Below, piece after piece: positions 8,034 to 16,622 of a stretch of DNA of 64,000 bases; within the stretch, counting starts at the first letter, position 1, and every line of letters begins with the position of its first letter. Source of the stretch: Arthrobacter gandavensis. Lineage in GTDB: Bacteria; Actinomycetota; Actinomycetes; Actinomycetales; Micrococcaceae. The notes beneath the pieces were generated by a model. The model did not search any database and was not told where the DNA came from. It saw only the letters and a program-made list of their open reading frames with translations. A program made the translations under genes and the position numbers. The stretch covers positions 1 to 64,000 of the forward strand of contig NZ_VTFU01000001.1 of the NCBI RefSeq assembly GCF_009192735.1, read 5' to 3'.

Positions 8034-8670
8034 TGACCCACGCTAACGCACCCCTGACCGAAACCGGACGACTTCGCCTGGCAAAACTCATTGTCGATAC
8101 CGGATGGCCGCTTCGCCGGGCCGCCGAACGCTTCAGCTGTTCACCGGCAACAGCAAGAAGTGGGCCGACAGGTACCGCTCCCGCGGTCCGGCAGGCATGC
8201 ACGATCTTTCCTCACGACCCTTGTTCTGTCCGCATCACACACCCCAGCGCACTGAACGGCGGATCATCGGCCTGCGCTTCACCCGCCGCTGGGGACCGCA
8301 CCGCATCGCCCACCACCTGCACCTGGCCCGGTCCACCGTGGAGAAAGTCCTGCGCCGCTACCGCATGCCCCGGCTCTCCCACCTGAACCAGGCCACCGGA
8401 CTGCCGGTCCGCCGGCCCAAACCCGTCCGCTATGAACATAAGAACCCCGGGGACCTGGTCCACGTGGACATCAGAAACTCGGCCGCATCCCGGACGGCGG
8501 CGGCCACAAGATGATCGGCCGTGCCGCCGGCACCCGGAACAAGACACGCACCGAGGCCAACCGAAGGCCGGGCTATGCCTACCTGCATCACGCCGTGGAT
8601 GATCACTCCCGGCTGGCCCACTCCGAGATCCTTATCGACGAGAAGAAAGACATAGCCGCCGGCTTGTGGC
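8033..8670 (+). pseudogene. IS481-family transposase, two frameshifts and truncated
   Basis: Reading starts at GTG 8033 (MTHANAPLTETGRLRLAKL). The frame is lost near 8153, where acagcaagaagtgg lacks one A relative to the expected codons for T-A-K-K-W. The second frame gives WADRYRSRG through LVHVDI and is lost near 8475, where gacatcagaaactcggc again lacks one A of D-I-K-K-L-G. The third frame gives RIPDGGGHKMIGRAAG to HAVDDHSRLAHSEILIDE, with DDE-domain motifs, and ends in a fusion with foreign DNA near 8670. The gene is dead: the C-terminal third is missing. Both losses are single A residues in purine runs, so sequencing error is a minor alternative for them, but not for the truncation. Confidence 0.8.
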
Positions 8671-8671
8671 A

Positions 8672-8791
8672 GGTCGCCTCGGTGACTTGGAGTTCCTTGA
8701 TGACTTCGATGACCGGGTGTCCGTTGTTGAGCATTTTCTGGCCCTGCCGTACTTTGGCGATGACCTGCTCGGGTGTTTGTCTGCGTGCCAT
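8672..8791 (-). pseudogene. IS3-family OrfA, N-terminal fragment
   Basis: From ATG 8791 the minus strand encodes MARRQTPEQVIAKVRQGQKM, then LNNGHPVIEVIKELQVTEAT. This is the N-terminal helix-turn-helix half of an IS3-type OrfA (TPEQ..., E-V-x-x-x-L-x-V-T-E-A-T). After VTEAT the expected aromatic YRW segment is replaced by sequence of the IS481 remnant, so the gene is truncated after about 40 codons. An AGGAGG lies about 13 bases upstream. It is non-functional on its own. Confidence 0.7.
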
Positions 8792-8857
8792 GATGCGTGA
8801 ATTTCCTCCTAAGTCCATCCTCGGACATGAAACTCACATAAACACTGGACTCCTACA
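8672..8857 (-). mobile_element. IS3-family left-end fragment
   Basis: On the minus strand the fragment starts at 8857 with TGTAGGAGTCCAGTGTTTAT, a plausible IS3-type terminal repeat beginning with TG. It continues through a leader with TTAGGAGGAAA into the start of orfA. It stops at the junction with the IS481 remnant near 8670, so only about 186 bases survive. Confidence 0.55.
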
Positions 8858-8992
8858 CGGGGCCAACCAATTCAATAAGACTTTGTGCCACCGCATCGAG
8901 GTTATACCGAGCAGAGGTCGGTATCAAACGAGCGCTCGGAATTGATTTAACTCCACGGATTGAGCTCCTCTCACCTTGAACTCTCTCACTAC

Positions 8993-9028
8993 GGCGCTAT
9001 CACATGCGCTGGTGATTCTGATAGCGCC
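8993..9028. terminator. 10-bp inverted repeat downstream of the minus-strand glycopolymer genes
   Basis: ggcgctatca (8993-9002) pairs perfectly with tgatagcgcc (9019-9028) around 16 bases. It lies about 90 bases beyond the stop codon of the 9120 gene and would form a hairpin in its mRNA. No U-run follows, so the call as a terminator is tentative. The rest of 8858-9119 holds nothing recognisable. Confidence 0.35.
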
Positions 9029-9119
9029 ATAGAATCCCTGACCGTACTGACCTGCCAGGGAGTGGCGACTCCAAAAACTCAGCGACAGTCAGATTTCGCC
9101 ACAGAGAAGCTCCAACTAT

Positions 9120-11861
9120 TTAGATGCTGAGAATAGCTTCAACCACTCTTTTACAGTTATCCGTATCGATAAAAGCGAATGTATGAGTGACTCGTGCTTT
9201 ATAACTAGCCATGGAGTTGAAGTTAGTTTCTGTGCAGGCTTGAAGTACTGCTTCTACTTGAGATAAGTCTTGTGCGACAGGTCCAAAACCATCCTTTTCA
9301 TAATCGAAGTACCCCTTCCGGTAATTGTGCTTCCCATTGAAGATCTCACTTTGGTCGAACTGATAATACAAAACCGAGCTTCCGGTCAGCGCTATATCGA
9401 ACGCAACTGATGAGTAGTCAGTTATCGCCAACTTAGTTTGGGAAAATAAGTCTTGAAGACTGATTTCGGCAGGCCGTATCATTCGCACGTGTGCTGGAAG
9501 ACTGATGTCGTACATAAATGCAGAAAGGGAAGGATGCATGACGAATACGATTTCTAGATCCATCCTGGCTGCTGCTTCCATGAGGACTGGGCTCCGTAGG
9601 AGTTCTAGCCAAGAACGACCATAAAGCGACGACTCGAAAACCGCAAGCCTTTCTTTATAGGTGGAGCAGGCTTCCATCTCAGTTTTCAAACCCTGGCGCC
9701 AGGTCGGCATTACAAGGAGATATGGGCGGACGCCGACAGGGTTGAGTCTGGATTTCCGGAGCAGCTCATCGAACCTGGGGAACCCGGTGAGTTTGGTTTC
9801 TGTGCCGCTATAGCGGTAAGGGCTATCGTCCGAAGCAATTGAATTGTACTCCTGAACGGTTGCCGTTGCGATCATAGATATAGGCTTGGGGTTGAGCCAA
9901 CGAGATAAGTCATCCTTTGTAATTCCATGCTGCAGAAAGACAATTTTACCCCGACCAGTCCCAAATCTGGACGGTGGCACTGGGAACTGCACATCAAACG
10001 TTGCATCAGATGAGATTTTGTAGGCTGCGTTCAGTGAAAGTGCCACGGCTTCTTTGGAATCTAGAGCAACCAGACGAAAGCCTTCTTCTTCAAGCCTTTT
10101 CCAGTCTGGTGACGAACGGTCCAGCAAAAACCAGGCGTTTATGTCGGGTCTTTCATTTGCAATGTAGCGATACAAGTGTTCGCCGTTGTCGTCGGCCGAA
10201 TTGGGCCGATCCATAATTAGCCACGAGTCCTTGAACTTCGCCGTTGCGCCGGCCGAAGTCGCGAACGCGATAATATTGGCGTCAGCTGCGCGTTCATGGG
10301 TTTCTCGTTTCGCGTCAAAGCGCCTGCGGACAACGCGCCGTCCAATGTTTAGAACTGCTTGGGGCGCTGCAGAAGCCGTAAGGAGTTGCTCAATTCGAAT
10401 TCGATTTTCGAGCTTGCGAGCAACCAGTTCCGCTCTTGATAGAGTACGTGGAACCGCAGGAATCTTGGATATAAGAGGGACCCGCTCTTCCAGCTTATTT
10501 CCCAGAGGTAGCTGGCTAGCAACCGGCGCAAGAATTAGCGATGCTGACTGGTTGCGCTTGCGGTCCCACCGAGGGGGACCTGCTGGACTAATCTTTGCTG
10601 GATGTGAATCTAGTCGAACGGAGATGCGGCCATTACGAGGGAGCCAGACCATTCGCTCATAAAAGAATACCACGCCGTAATAGGAGTGTGCTACAGATTT
10701 GGATTTAGTCGGTGTAACACTTGTACCGTTTATCTCGAATTCTTCGATCGGAAGATTTCCAGAGTACCCATATCCTAATTTGACAGTATGGCCAGACTTA
10801 TCGCTCCAGTTTACAACTGGTTGGAGGCGTACTCCTTGGCCTTTGAAATGTATCAGCATGGCCGTTCTAGTGATCCAGGACATCGACGTGATGTTATATT
10901 CCTGAATTGCTTCGCGATCAATGTAGCTAAAGATCTCTAATAGCAAGCTGTGGAATAAATCTAAGCTTTCCTTAGGTATCCAAGCGCTCGAGCTGTTCAT
11001 CTTCTTGTCTTCTGTCAAATACCACTGAAGATCGTATAGAACCATATTCTGAGCCCATCTTGGGACATGGCCCAAATGAGTACTCAGGTCCTTCAGTAAG
11101 CCGAGATAGCCGTATCGCAGAACTTCGTCGTATCTCTCAAGTTGGCCCCAGCTTGACTGGACGAGGGACGATCCATTACCCCGTTTGCGGTATAGGTAGC
11201 GTGCCGACGAGACGAGCCCAACGATCGGCTGTTCGAACTTACCAAGGTATCGTCCGATAAGCTCAGCATCTTCGAATGTCGGCTTGATTCGTTCGTCAAG
11301 TCGCAGGTTATGAGACTTTATGACTGCATTGCGTAGAAAAGTAGAGGCTCCACCGAGTTGCACATAATTCGGCTCTAAATTTAGGTCCACAAGCTTTTCC
11401 CCCAAGAAATATTTGGCAGCTAATGGATGCGTATCGGAGATCTTTGCCGTTTCTTCCTGCCAGATCATCACTCTCGTCGTTAGCATCGAGGCGCGATCTT
11501 CCGTATCTCTTGAAATAAAACTCGCGACACGTTCAAAGTACTCGGCCTGCAGGGCGTCGTCCGGGTCGCAAAACGTCACCCATTCATTGTTCGCCATTTC
11601 AATGCCAATATTTCGGGCAGAGGCCGGGCCGCCGTTGTCTTTTGTTGTGTGCCGTATTACTTTCGGATACTTTTTCGCCCATGTCTTGACGATGTCATAA
11701 GATCCGTCCGTGGACCCGTCATCGACAATGATAACGTCCAAGTCTTCAAAATTGTATGTCTGCCGTTCCAAGGAACGGAAAAAAGTATCAACGTATTCTT
11801 CAACTCCGTAAAGGGCGACGACAATGGAAAATAGACCCTTGGACATAGACTCCCCAGACAT
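9120..11861 (-). CDS. Second bifunctional GT2 glycosyltransferase / TagF-like transferase
   Basis: A 913-residue protein with the same two-module plan as the gene at 2951 but a very different sequence. The GT2 domain at about 10-230 has FSIVVALYGVEEYVDTFFRS, IIVDDGSTDGS (45-54) and DPDD (99-102). The C-terminal glycerophosphotransferase-type domain at about 560-900 has VFLQHGITKDDL near 640, LLVMPTWRQG, FVMHPS and AITDYSSVAFDIAL near 815. Likely role: polymerising a polyol-phosphate wall glycan and decorating it with sugar. The ATG at 11861 lacks a ribosome site. An ATG five codons later (11846) has GGGGAG three bases upstream and may be the true start. It follows the TPR gene by 25 bases, so the two are probably co-transcribed. 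Base composition is AT-rich. Confidence 0.85.
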   Translation of the reverse strand: MSGESMSKGLFSIVVALYGVEEYVDTFFRSLERQTYNFEDLDVIIVDDGSTDGSYDIVKTWAKKYPKVIRHTTKDNGGPASARNIGIEMANNEWVTFCDPDDALQAEYFERVASFISRDTEDRASMLTTRVMIWQEETAKISDTHPLAAKYFLGEKLVDLNLEPNYVQLGGASTFLRNAVIKSHNLRLDERIKPTFEDAELIGRYLGKFEQPIVGLVSSARYLYRKRGNGSSLVQSSWGQLERYDEVLRYGYLGLLKDLSTHLGHVPRWAQNMVLYDLQWYLTEDKKMNSSSAWIPKESLDLFHSLLLEIFSYIDREAIQEYNITSMSWITRTAMLIHFKGQGVRLQPVVNWSDKSGHTVKLGYGYSGNLPIEEFEINGTSVTPTKSKSVAHSYYGVVFFYERMVWLPRNGRISVRLDSHPAKISPAGPPRWDRKRNQSASLILAPVASQLPLGNKLEERVPLISKIPAVPRTLSRAELVARKLENRIRIEQLLTASAAPQAVLNIGRRVVRRRFDAKRETHERAADANIIAFATSAGATAKFKDSWLIMDRPNSADDNGEHLYRYIANERPDINAWFLLDRSSPDWKRLEEEGFRLVALDSKEAVALSLNAAYKISSDATFDVQFPVPPSRFGTGRGKIVFLQHGITKDDLSRWLNPKPISMIATATVQEYNSIASDDSPYRYSGTETKLTGFPRFDELLRKSRLNPVGVRPYLLVMPTWRQGLKTEMEACSTYKERLAVFESSLYGRSWLELLRSPVLMEAAARMDLEIVFVMHPSLSAFMYDISLPAHVRMIRPAEISLQDLFSQTKLAITDYSSVAFDIALTGSSVLYYQFDQSEIFNGKHNYRKGYFDYEKDGFGPVAQDLSQVEAVLQACTETNFNSMASYKARVTHTFAFIDTDNCKRVVEAILSI

Positions 11862-11886
11862 GTATTGATTGTGTTTTGGTCTGCCG

Positions 11887-14136
11887 TTACACGGTCAGCG
11901 ATTGGCAACAGCGGATGCGGTGCTTTAGTTCAGTGATTCGTCTGTCATCGCCCGGGGATGTTTCGGCTTCCATCAGGACGTCGAGCGCCTTCTGGTACAG
12001 CGACGCGGCTGTGTTGGGGCTCTTGCACATTTCATTGTTCCAGGCGGCGGCTTCATAAACTTGACCACGAATATTGACAAGCTCTGGTGCGGCGGTGCCC
12101 TCGTCAAGAAGACGCACTAGGTGTCCGTAATTGTGAGCTGAGCCCCTATGGTTGCCAAGTAGCTCCAGGCATGAGGCATATCCATGGACGGCACGAAGGT
12201 ACTCTGAAGTCTCTTCGAAGCCTGCAGCGCGTAGCTTGGCTGCCGTTTCAGAGAAGAAGGTCATGGCCTGCCTATACTGACCACGCTTTATGAGGCACTC
12301 ATTAATGTCTAGCTGTATCTCCAACTTCCTGTGTTGGGAATGGCCTACGGATACTTCTAGCGATTCAAGGGCATGAGCATAGGATTTATGGGCTTCATCG
12401 TAGTCTCGAAGGTCCCTATGCGAGTCTCCTATTCGTCGAAGGACGCTTATTCTGAAGCTGAGGTTTTGTGGAAGATCAGGTAAGAATCTTTCTATCGAGA
12501 CATACATACTAAGGGCATCACCAACTTTGCCTTGCCGGTACAGACGGCGCCCTAGGCCGTAGCGTGTCTTCAGGCTAAGGAGATGTGTGTCGCCAAAAGC
12601 TTTTACGACGTCTCGGTAAAGGCCCTCAAAATCAGACTCATTGATGCTATTTGGGTCAGCGGGGTCGGTTAATGATGTGAGCGCATAACGAGCGATTATT
12701 GTTTTCTCGTGATGCGGACCGAGTGTGTGTTTCATGCGTGGTACGAGCTCGCGCAGCCGCAGAAGGGCATGATCGTTCTTGTTTTCATATGCATCTACGA
12801 GGCACAGCCCGAGCTCATGAGCTAGATTGTCAGCGGGTGTGGCGCCTAGGGCTTCCTCAAGGAGCTCCATCGCAACCACTCTTAGTGCCCGCGACTCAGC
12901 CGGGCGTGCGCTAGCAAGGAGTAGCTCCGCTTCAGTGTCCATTAGACGAGGAAGCGCGGATGACTCGATACCGAGTGACATTTGGGCAGCTCTACGAGCA
13001 TTTGACACTGTCTCTAAGGCTGACAAGGAGTTAAGCTTCGCGGCCAGCCGCCCATAGGTGTGAGCCGCCATAAGAGTTTGAAACCGCATTCCAGTGGGCT
13101 TTGCTGGGACGGCATCCGAGAGCCGGCGGAGAGCGATGTATGCCGCCTCATAGTCGCCCAACTCCAGCAGCGAGTATGCCTTGCCTTGTAGCGCCAACTC
13201 ACCCTTAGTCCCGTTGAGGTTCGATTGGATTTCCGATCCTTGGGGCAGAGAACTGAAGATTTGCGCAGCGCGTTCCGTCTCATTGTCGAGGTATGCCATC
13301 CACCCTCTGAAGAAAGTCTTTGACCAATCGCTTTCCTCATGGTCGATGCAAAGTGTAGCCTGGGAGCCCTTGACTGCCTCGACGAAACTTGTACCGCTGG
13401 CACCGGCTGAGTTCCATGCTTGCATGTACCAGAGTACATTCTGGCTTGCGTGATGGAACTGCGGAATCTCTTCAATAGTTTTGCTCGACTCGGCGAAGCG
13501 GCCTAGATTCGTTAGGGTCCACGCCTTTTGGATAAGAACATCCGAGGTCTGAAGTGGAGTAAGAGTGAGTGGATTGGCGAGCAGGTTGCTGATTTCCTTC
13601 AAAGCCAAGTGAGAATCGCCTGCAACGTTTAGGAACTTTATCCTTGCTAGGACAACTGAAGTTTCTTCGTAGACATCTTCAGCACAATCCTTTTCCTTGG
13701 CGCTCAGAAACCCTGCTGCAGCATGGCAACCCTCATTATCTGCCACTTTCTCAGCGAGCATGACCAAAGCCGTCCCCCGGCGGCTGCGCAAAGATTGGGC
13801 ATCACATACTAGGCTTTGAAGATCCGCGGTCGCTTGAGAAGAACTTCCCGTTGTCATTTGAATCCGAGCCCTAGCCAGTCGAAGTACATCCGAATCGTCC
13901 CTCGAGAGCGATTGTTTGTGAACGGAGGCAGCATCCAACAGTCCAATACTCCGTTTGAGTTTCCCGTTCCAGGCCAAGGTGTCGGCATAAGCAATGATTG
14001 CGTCAACTGATAGGAGCTCGCCCCGCGCGGCCCCGCGTAATTCCTCAAGTACAGATATTTCTGTCCTCGTATCTGACGCCACGTCTGATGCAGGTAATTG
14101 AGCTGTTTGACTTCTGAGTGCACCCATACATTCCAT
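11887..14136 (-). CDS. Large TPR-repeat protein
   Basis: A 749-residue, apparently all-helical protein with no signal peptide or membrane helix. Degenerate tetratricopeptide-like repeats run through most of it. The clearest are in the C-terminal half, such as GLGRRLYRQGKVGDALSMY, RRIGDSHRDLRDYDEAHKSY and DINECLIKRGQYRQAMTFF, with the kinesin-light-chain-like spacing of about 40 residues. No enzymatic domain was recognised. TPR arrays are protein-binding scaffolds, and the tight coupling with the TagF-like gene downstream (25-base gap) suggests a partner or regulator of the polymerase. That function is inferred only from position. The ATG at 14136 has no good ribosome site, and an ATG three codons later is an equal candidate. 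Confidence 0.75.
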   Translation of the reverse strand: MECMGALRSQTAQLPASDVASDTRTEISVLEELRGAARGELLSVDAIIAYADTLAWNGKLKRSIGLLDAASVHKQSLSRDDSDVLRLARARIQMTTGSSSQATADLQSLVCDAQSLRSRRGTALVMLAEKVADNEGCHAAAGFLSAKEKDCAEDVYEETSVVLARIKFLNVAGDSHLALKEISNLLANPLTLTPLQTSDVLIQKAWTLTNLGRFAESSKTIEEIPQFHHASQNVLWYMQAWNSAGASGTSFVEAVKGSQATLCIDHEESDWSKTFFRGWMAYLDNETERAAQIFSSLPQGSEIQSNLNGTKGELALQGKAYSLLELGDYEAAYIALRRLSDAVPAKPTGMRFQTLMAAHTYGRLAAKLNSLSALETVSNARRAAQMSLGIESSALPRLMDTEAELLLASARPAESRALRVVAMELLEEALGATPADNLAHELGLCLVDAYENKNDHALLRLRELVPRMKHTLGPHHEKTIIARYALTSLTDPADPNSINESDFEGLYRDVVKAFGDTHLLSLKTRYGLGRRLYRQGKVGDALSMYVSIERFLPDLPQNLSFRISVLRRIGDSHRDLRDYDEAHKSYAHALESLEVSVGHSQHRKLEIQLDINECLIKRGQYRQAMTFFSETAAKLRAAGFEETSEYLRAVHGYASCLELLGNHRGSAHNYGHLVRLLDEGTAAPELVNIRGQVYEAAAWNNEMCKSPNTAASLYQKALDVLMEAETSPGDDRRITELKHRIRCCQSLTV

Positions 14137-14277
14137 ACTACAGGCTGAGGCTGCATTGTTGATATCCGTATGACTGGGCAGCCACTATGCATCAGGGGAT
14201 TGCGGCAGTGCCTCGGAGGATTATCGCTTCAACAATTTTTTAGAGTAATGACTATCGACGTCATTTTGGTATCTGTC

Positions 14278-14991
14278 TTAATAGGGATGCTTACGGAGGG
14301 CATTATTAGCTCGGACCAGATCGTCTGGGCTGTCTATTTCTATGGCTAAGTATCTACTCGTATCCACAGGAAAGTATGTAACGTTGTCGAGCATAATCGT
14401 ATTTTCCATGGCGCGTTCAAAGTAGTCGTGCTCGCTGACCCTTTCTAGACGCTTAATCAGCTTCTTCTTATTCTTCTTTGAGACATAGTTAATCCCGACT
14501 GCCTCGCCTTCAGCCACATCAACCGAGACTGTTTTGGAAAGCTTGTCGATGTTGCCCCGTGCATCGGTTGTGTACTTTATCTCTTCATCAGCAACGCGGG
14601 AATCATTTACAGCAACAACGGACTGACCTGCAGCTATGAACGGCTTCATGAGATCAAGTAGCTGTGGATCAAATACGACGTCGCCATTGAGCCAAAGAAC
14701 CCCTCCCTTTGTGGTGTTTTTCAGAGCTTTGAGTAGGCTCTTGGATGTGTTGGTCTGGTCGTAACTTTCGTTGTAAACAAATGCCACGTCTGGGACGTGC
14801 TCCATGATCAAATCGAGTTTATATCCGACAACTATTGTGAGTCGAAGTCTACCTCCAAACGCAATTCTAAGGTTCTGCACCTGTTGCTGAAGGATCGTCC
14901 GTCCGTCGCCTAGGTAAGTAAGGGGCTTGGGGTGAGGGCGAGCTAGTCTGGTTCCAAGCCCAGCGGCAAGGATGACAACCTGAACGGTCAA
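14278..14991 (-). CDS. LicC-like nucleotidyltransferase
   Basis: A 237-residue single-domain NTP transferase. It has the pyrophosphorylase signature VVILAAGLGTRLARPHPKPL (5-24), NESYDQTNTSKSLLKAL (74-90), LNGDVVFD (101-108) with the metal-binding aspartate, and EIDSPDDL (217-224). The T-N-x-x-S-L segment is typical of LicC/phosphocholine-cytidylyltransferase-type enzymes, which make CDP-activated small alcohols. Here it most likely supplies a CDP- or NDP-activated building block for the TagF-like transferases. Whether the substrate is choline phosphate, a polyol phosphate or a sugar phosphate cannot be told. The TTG start overlaps the epimerase stop as TTGA, and an AGGGG lies eight bases upstream, so it is translationally coupled. 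Confidence 0.75.
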   Translation of the reverse strand: MTVQVVILAAGLGTRLARPHPKPLTYLGDGRTILQQQVQNLRIAFGGRLRLTIVVGYKLDLIMEHVPDVAFVYNESYDQTNTSKSLLKALKNTTKGGVLWLNGDVVFDPQLLDLMKPFIAAGQSVVAVNDSRVADEEIKYTTDARGNIDKLSKTVSVDVAEGEAVGINYVSKKNKKKLIKRLERVSEHDYFERAMENTIMLDNVTYFPVDTSRYLAIEIDSPDDLVRANNALRKHPY

Positions 14992-16148
14992 GAGCGATGC
15001 CCCTGGGGGTGTGTAGAGACTGATGTTCTGTTGGCAATGTCAAAAAGATTCCCAACCGCGGCAACGCTCCTGGCCGCAGCAGTCCCGTCCCCGTAGGGAT
15101 TCATCGCCTCAGCCATAGAGTTGAAGTGCTCCTGGTCGTGCAGCAGGCTGGCAACTTCCGCAACAATTCGGTCCTCATCGGTGCCGATCAATTTCACGAC
15201 GCCAGCCTCAACGGCTTCAGGGCGCTCAGTGTTCTCCCGCATCACGAGGACGGGCACGCCGAGGCTGGGCGCCTCTTCCTGGACTCCGCCGGAGTCGGTC
15301 AGGATGATGTGTGCCAATGAAAGCAGGCGGGTGAACTCGCCGTACTCCAGCGGTTCAGTGATCAGGACGTTGGTTAGGCCCTCCAAGTGGGGGAGCACCG
15401 CCTCGCGGACAACGGGGTTGGCGTGAATTGGCAGCACAATGGTCAGGTCGGGCTCGGCCGCAGCAATGCGGGCCAGCGCACGGCCGATGCCCTGCATTCC
15501 TTCACCCTGGTTTTCCCTGCGGTGGGTGGTGACCAGGAGGACCTTCCGCCCGGAAGCCGCGAGATCCTCCAAGACCGGGTCCACAAAAGAAATGTTCTTC
15601 TCCACCGTCGCCAGCAGGGCGTCAATGACCGTGTTGCCCGTCACCACAATGTTCTCGGGATTGATGTTTTCGGCCAGCAGGTTCTGCCGGCTGCCCTCGG
15701 TGGGAGCCAGATGCAGCGATGCGATCTGCGAGGTGATCTTACGGTTGCCTTCCTCAGGGAAAGGGGAGGAAGGATCGCCGCTGCGGAGGCCTGCCTCAAG
15801 GTGCACCACGGGGATCCCGTGATAGAAGGCCGCCATGGCCGCTGCGGTGGACGTGGTGGTGTCGCCTTGGACAATCACCGCGTCCGGGCGGTTGACGCTG
15901 AAGAGCTTTTCGAGACCGTCAATGGTGCGGGCCAGGATGCCGTTCAGGGACTGTCCTGGCTCAAAAATGTTGAGGTCATGGTCCGGCTCAATCCCGAAGA
16001 GATTGTTTACCTGGTCCAGCATGGAACGATGCTGTCCCGTGACCGTGACGAAGCAGTCCAGCGCGTCGGATTTCTTGAGCGCAGCCACAATCGGCGCCAT
16101 CTTGATGGCCTCGGGACGCGTCCCGTAAATAGGCATGACAACCGGCAA
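14988..16148 (-). CDS. wecB: UDP-N-acetylglucosamine 2-epimerase, non-hydrolysing
   Basis: A 386-residue enzyme of the WecB/MnaA family that interconverts UDP-GlcNAc and UDP-ManNAc in the cytosol, the first step towards ManNAc-containing linkage units of teichoic acids. Seen: YGTRPEAIKMAPIV near the N-terminus, VTGQHRSMLDQ, QGDTTTS, HLEAGLRSGD, PEEGNRKITSQIA, VTTHRRENQGEG and TDSGGVQEEAPSLG. TTG 16148 is chosen because GGGGG sits seven bases upstream and the product then starts four residues before VMPIYGTRPEA, as in homologues. A TTG seven codons earlier is possible. The gene heads a two-gene operon with the nucleotidyltransferase. It is GC-rich like the core, which places the island boundary near here. 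Confidence 0.9.
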   Translation of the reverse strand: MPVVMPIYGTRPEAIKMAPIVAALKKSDALDCFVTVTGQHRSMLDQVNNLFGIEPDHDLNIFEPGQSLNGILARTIDGLEKLFSVNRPDAVIVQGDTTTSTAAAMAAFYHGIPVVHLEAGLRSGDPSSPFPEEGNRKITSQIASLHLAPTEGSRQNLLAENINPENIVVTGNTVIDALLATVEKNISFVDPVLEDLAASGRKVLLVTTHRRENQGEGMQGIGRALARIAAAEPDLTIVLPIHANPVVREAVLPHLEGLTNVLITEPLEYGEFTRLLSLAHIILTDSGGVQEEAPSLGVPVLVMRENTERPEAVEAGVVKLIGTDEDRIVAEVASLLHDQEHFNSMAEAMNPYGDGTAAARSVAAVGNLFDIANRTSVSTHPQGHRS

Positions 16149-16275
16149 AATACAACCCCCAACACGCAAACAATGTGCAATCTAATGCCCTAGCATAGCG
16201 GACTACTTGTTTTGGGAGTTTTCAGCCTGTGGCGGAGATTCTTTTACGAGGGTCGCGAGCGCGGAACTGCGCTGA

Positions 16276-16530
16276 TTATCCGTAGACGAAGAGCAGGACT
16301 GCGAGGGTGGGAACCGAGACGACGATGAGGGATATCAAGGTCAACGCAGCCGCCCGCTGACGGCGGTAGCGCTTTGACTGGACAGGCCGGGACGCCGGCG
16401 CGGGAACTGCCGCACGGTCGCTCGAAGGGGTGCCAGGTGCGGGCGTCTCAGGGGAAGTTGGTTCGTCCGTCATCGGTGCGGTGCTCATGTGCCTCGCCGC
16501 GGCAATGTCCGGGTATTGCTTGTGCGCCAT
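16276..16530 (-). CDS. Small single-pass membrane protein, unknown function
   Basis: An 84-residue protein. The first half is rich in Pro, Ala and Thr and probably disordered. Then comes a basic patch (SKRYRRQRAAA) and a C-terminal hydrophobic helix LTLISLIVVSVPTLAVLLF that ends at the stop. This is a tail-anchored layout with the N-terminus probably cytosolic by the positive-inside rule. I do not recognise the family. The ATG at 16530 is preferred because GGAAGG lies eight bases upstream. A reading from 16557 lacks a site. It is transcribed away from the neighbouring DAK2 gene. Confidence 0.55.
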   Translation of the reverse strand: MAHKQYPDIAAARHMSTAPMTDEPTSPETPAPGTPSSDRAAVPAPASRPVQSKRYRRQRAAALTLISLIVVSVPTLAVLLFVYG

Positions 16531-16622
16531 GAACTCAACCTTCCCACATTTGTGCAAATCGTTATCGGCGCCGCCGCGGTGCCTGCGGTAGGCTTCCTAC
16601 TGTCCAAACTGGCAGGCAGGCA

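Larger units (their letters stand above)
7947..8670 (+). mobile_element. IS481-family remnant, truncated at the right
   Basis: The left end TGTGAACGGCGTGGC matches the terminus of the IS481 copy at 1-578 over CGGCGTGGC. The element is cut within the transposase gene near 8670, where it abuts an IS3-type fragment in opposite orientation. No right terminus remains. Confidence 0.6.
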
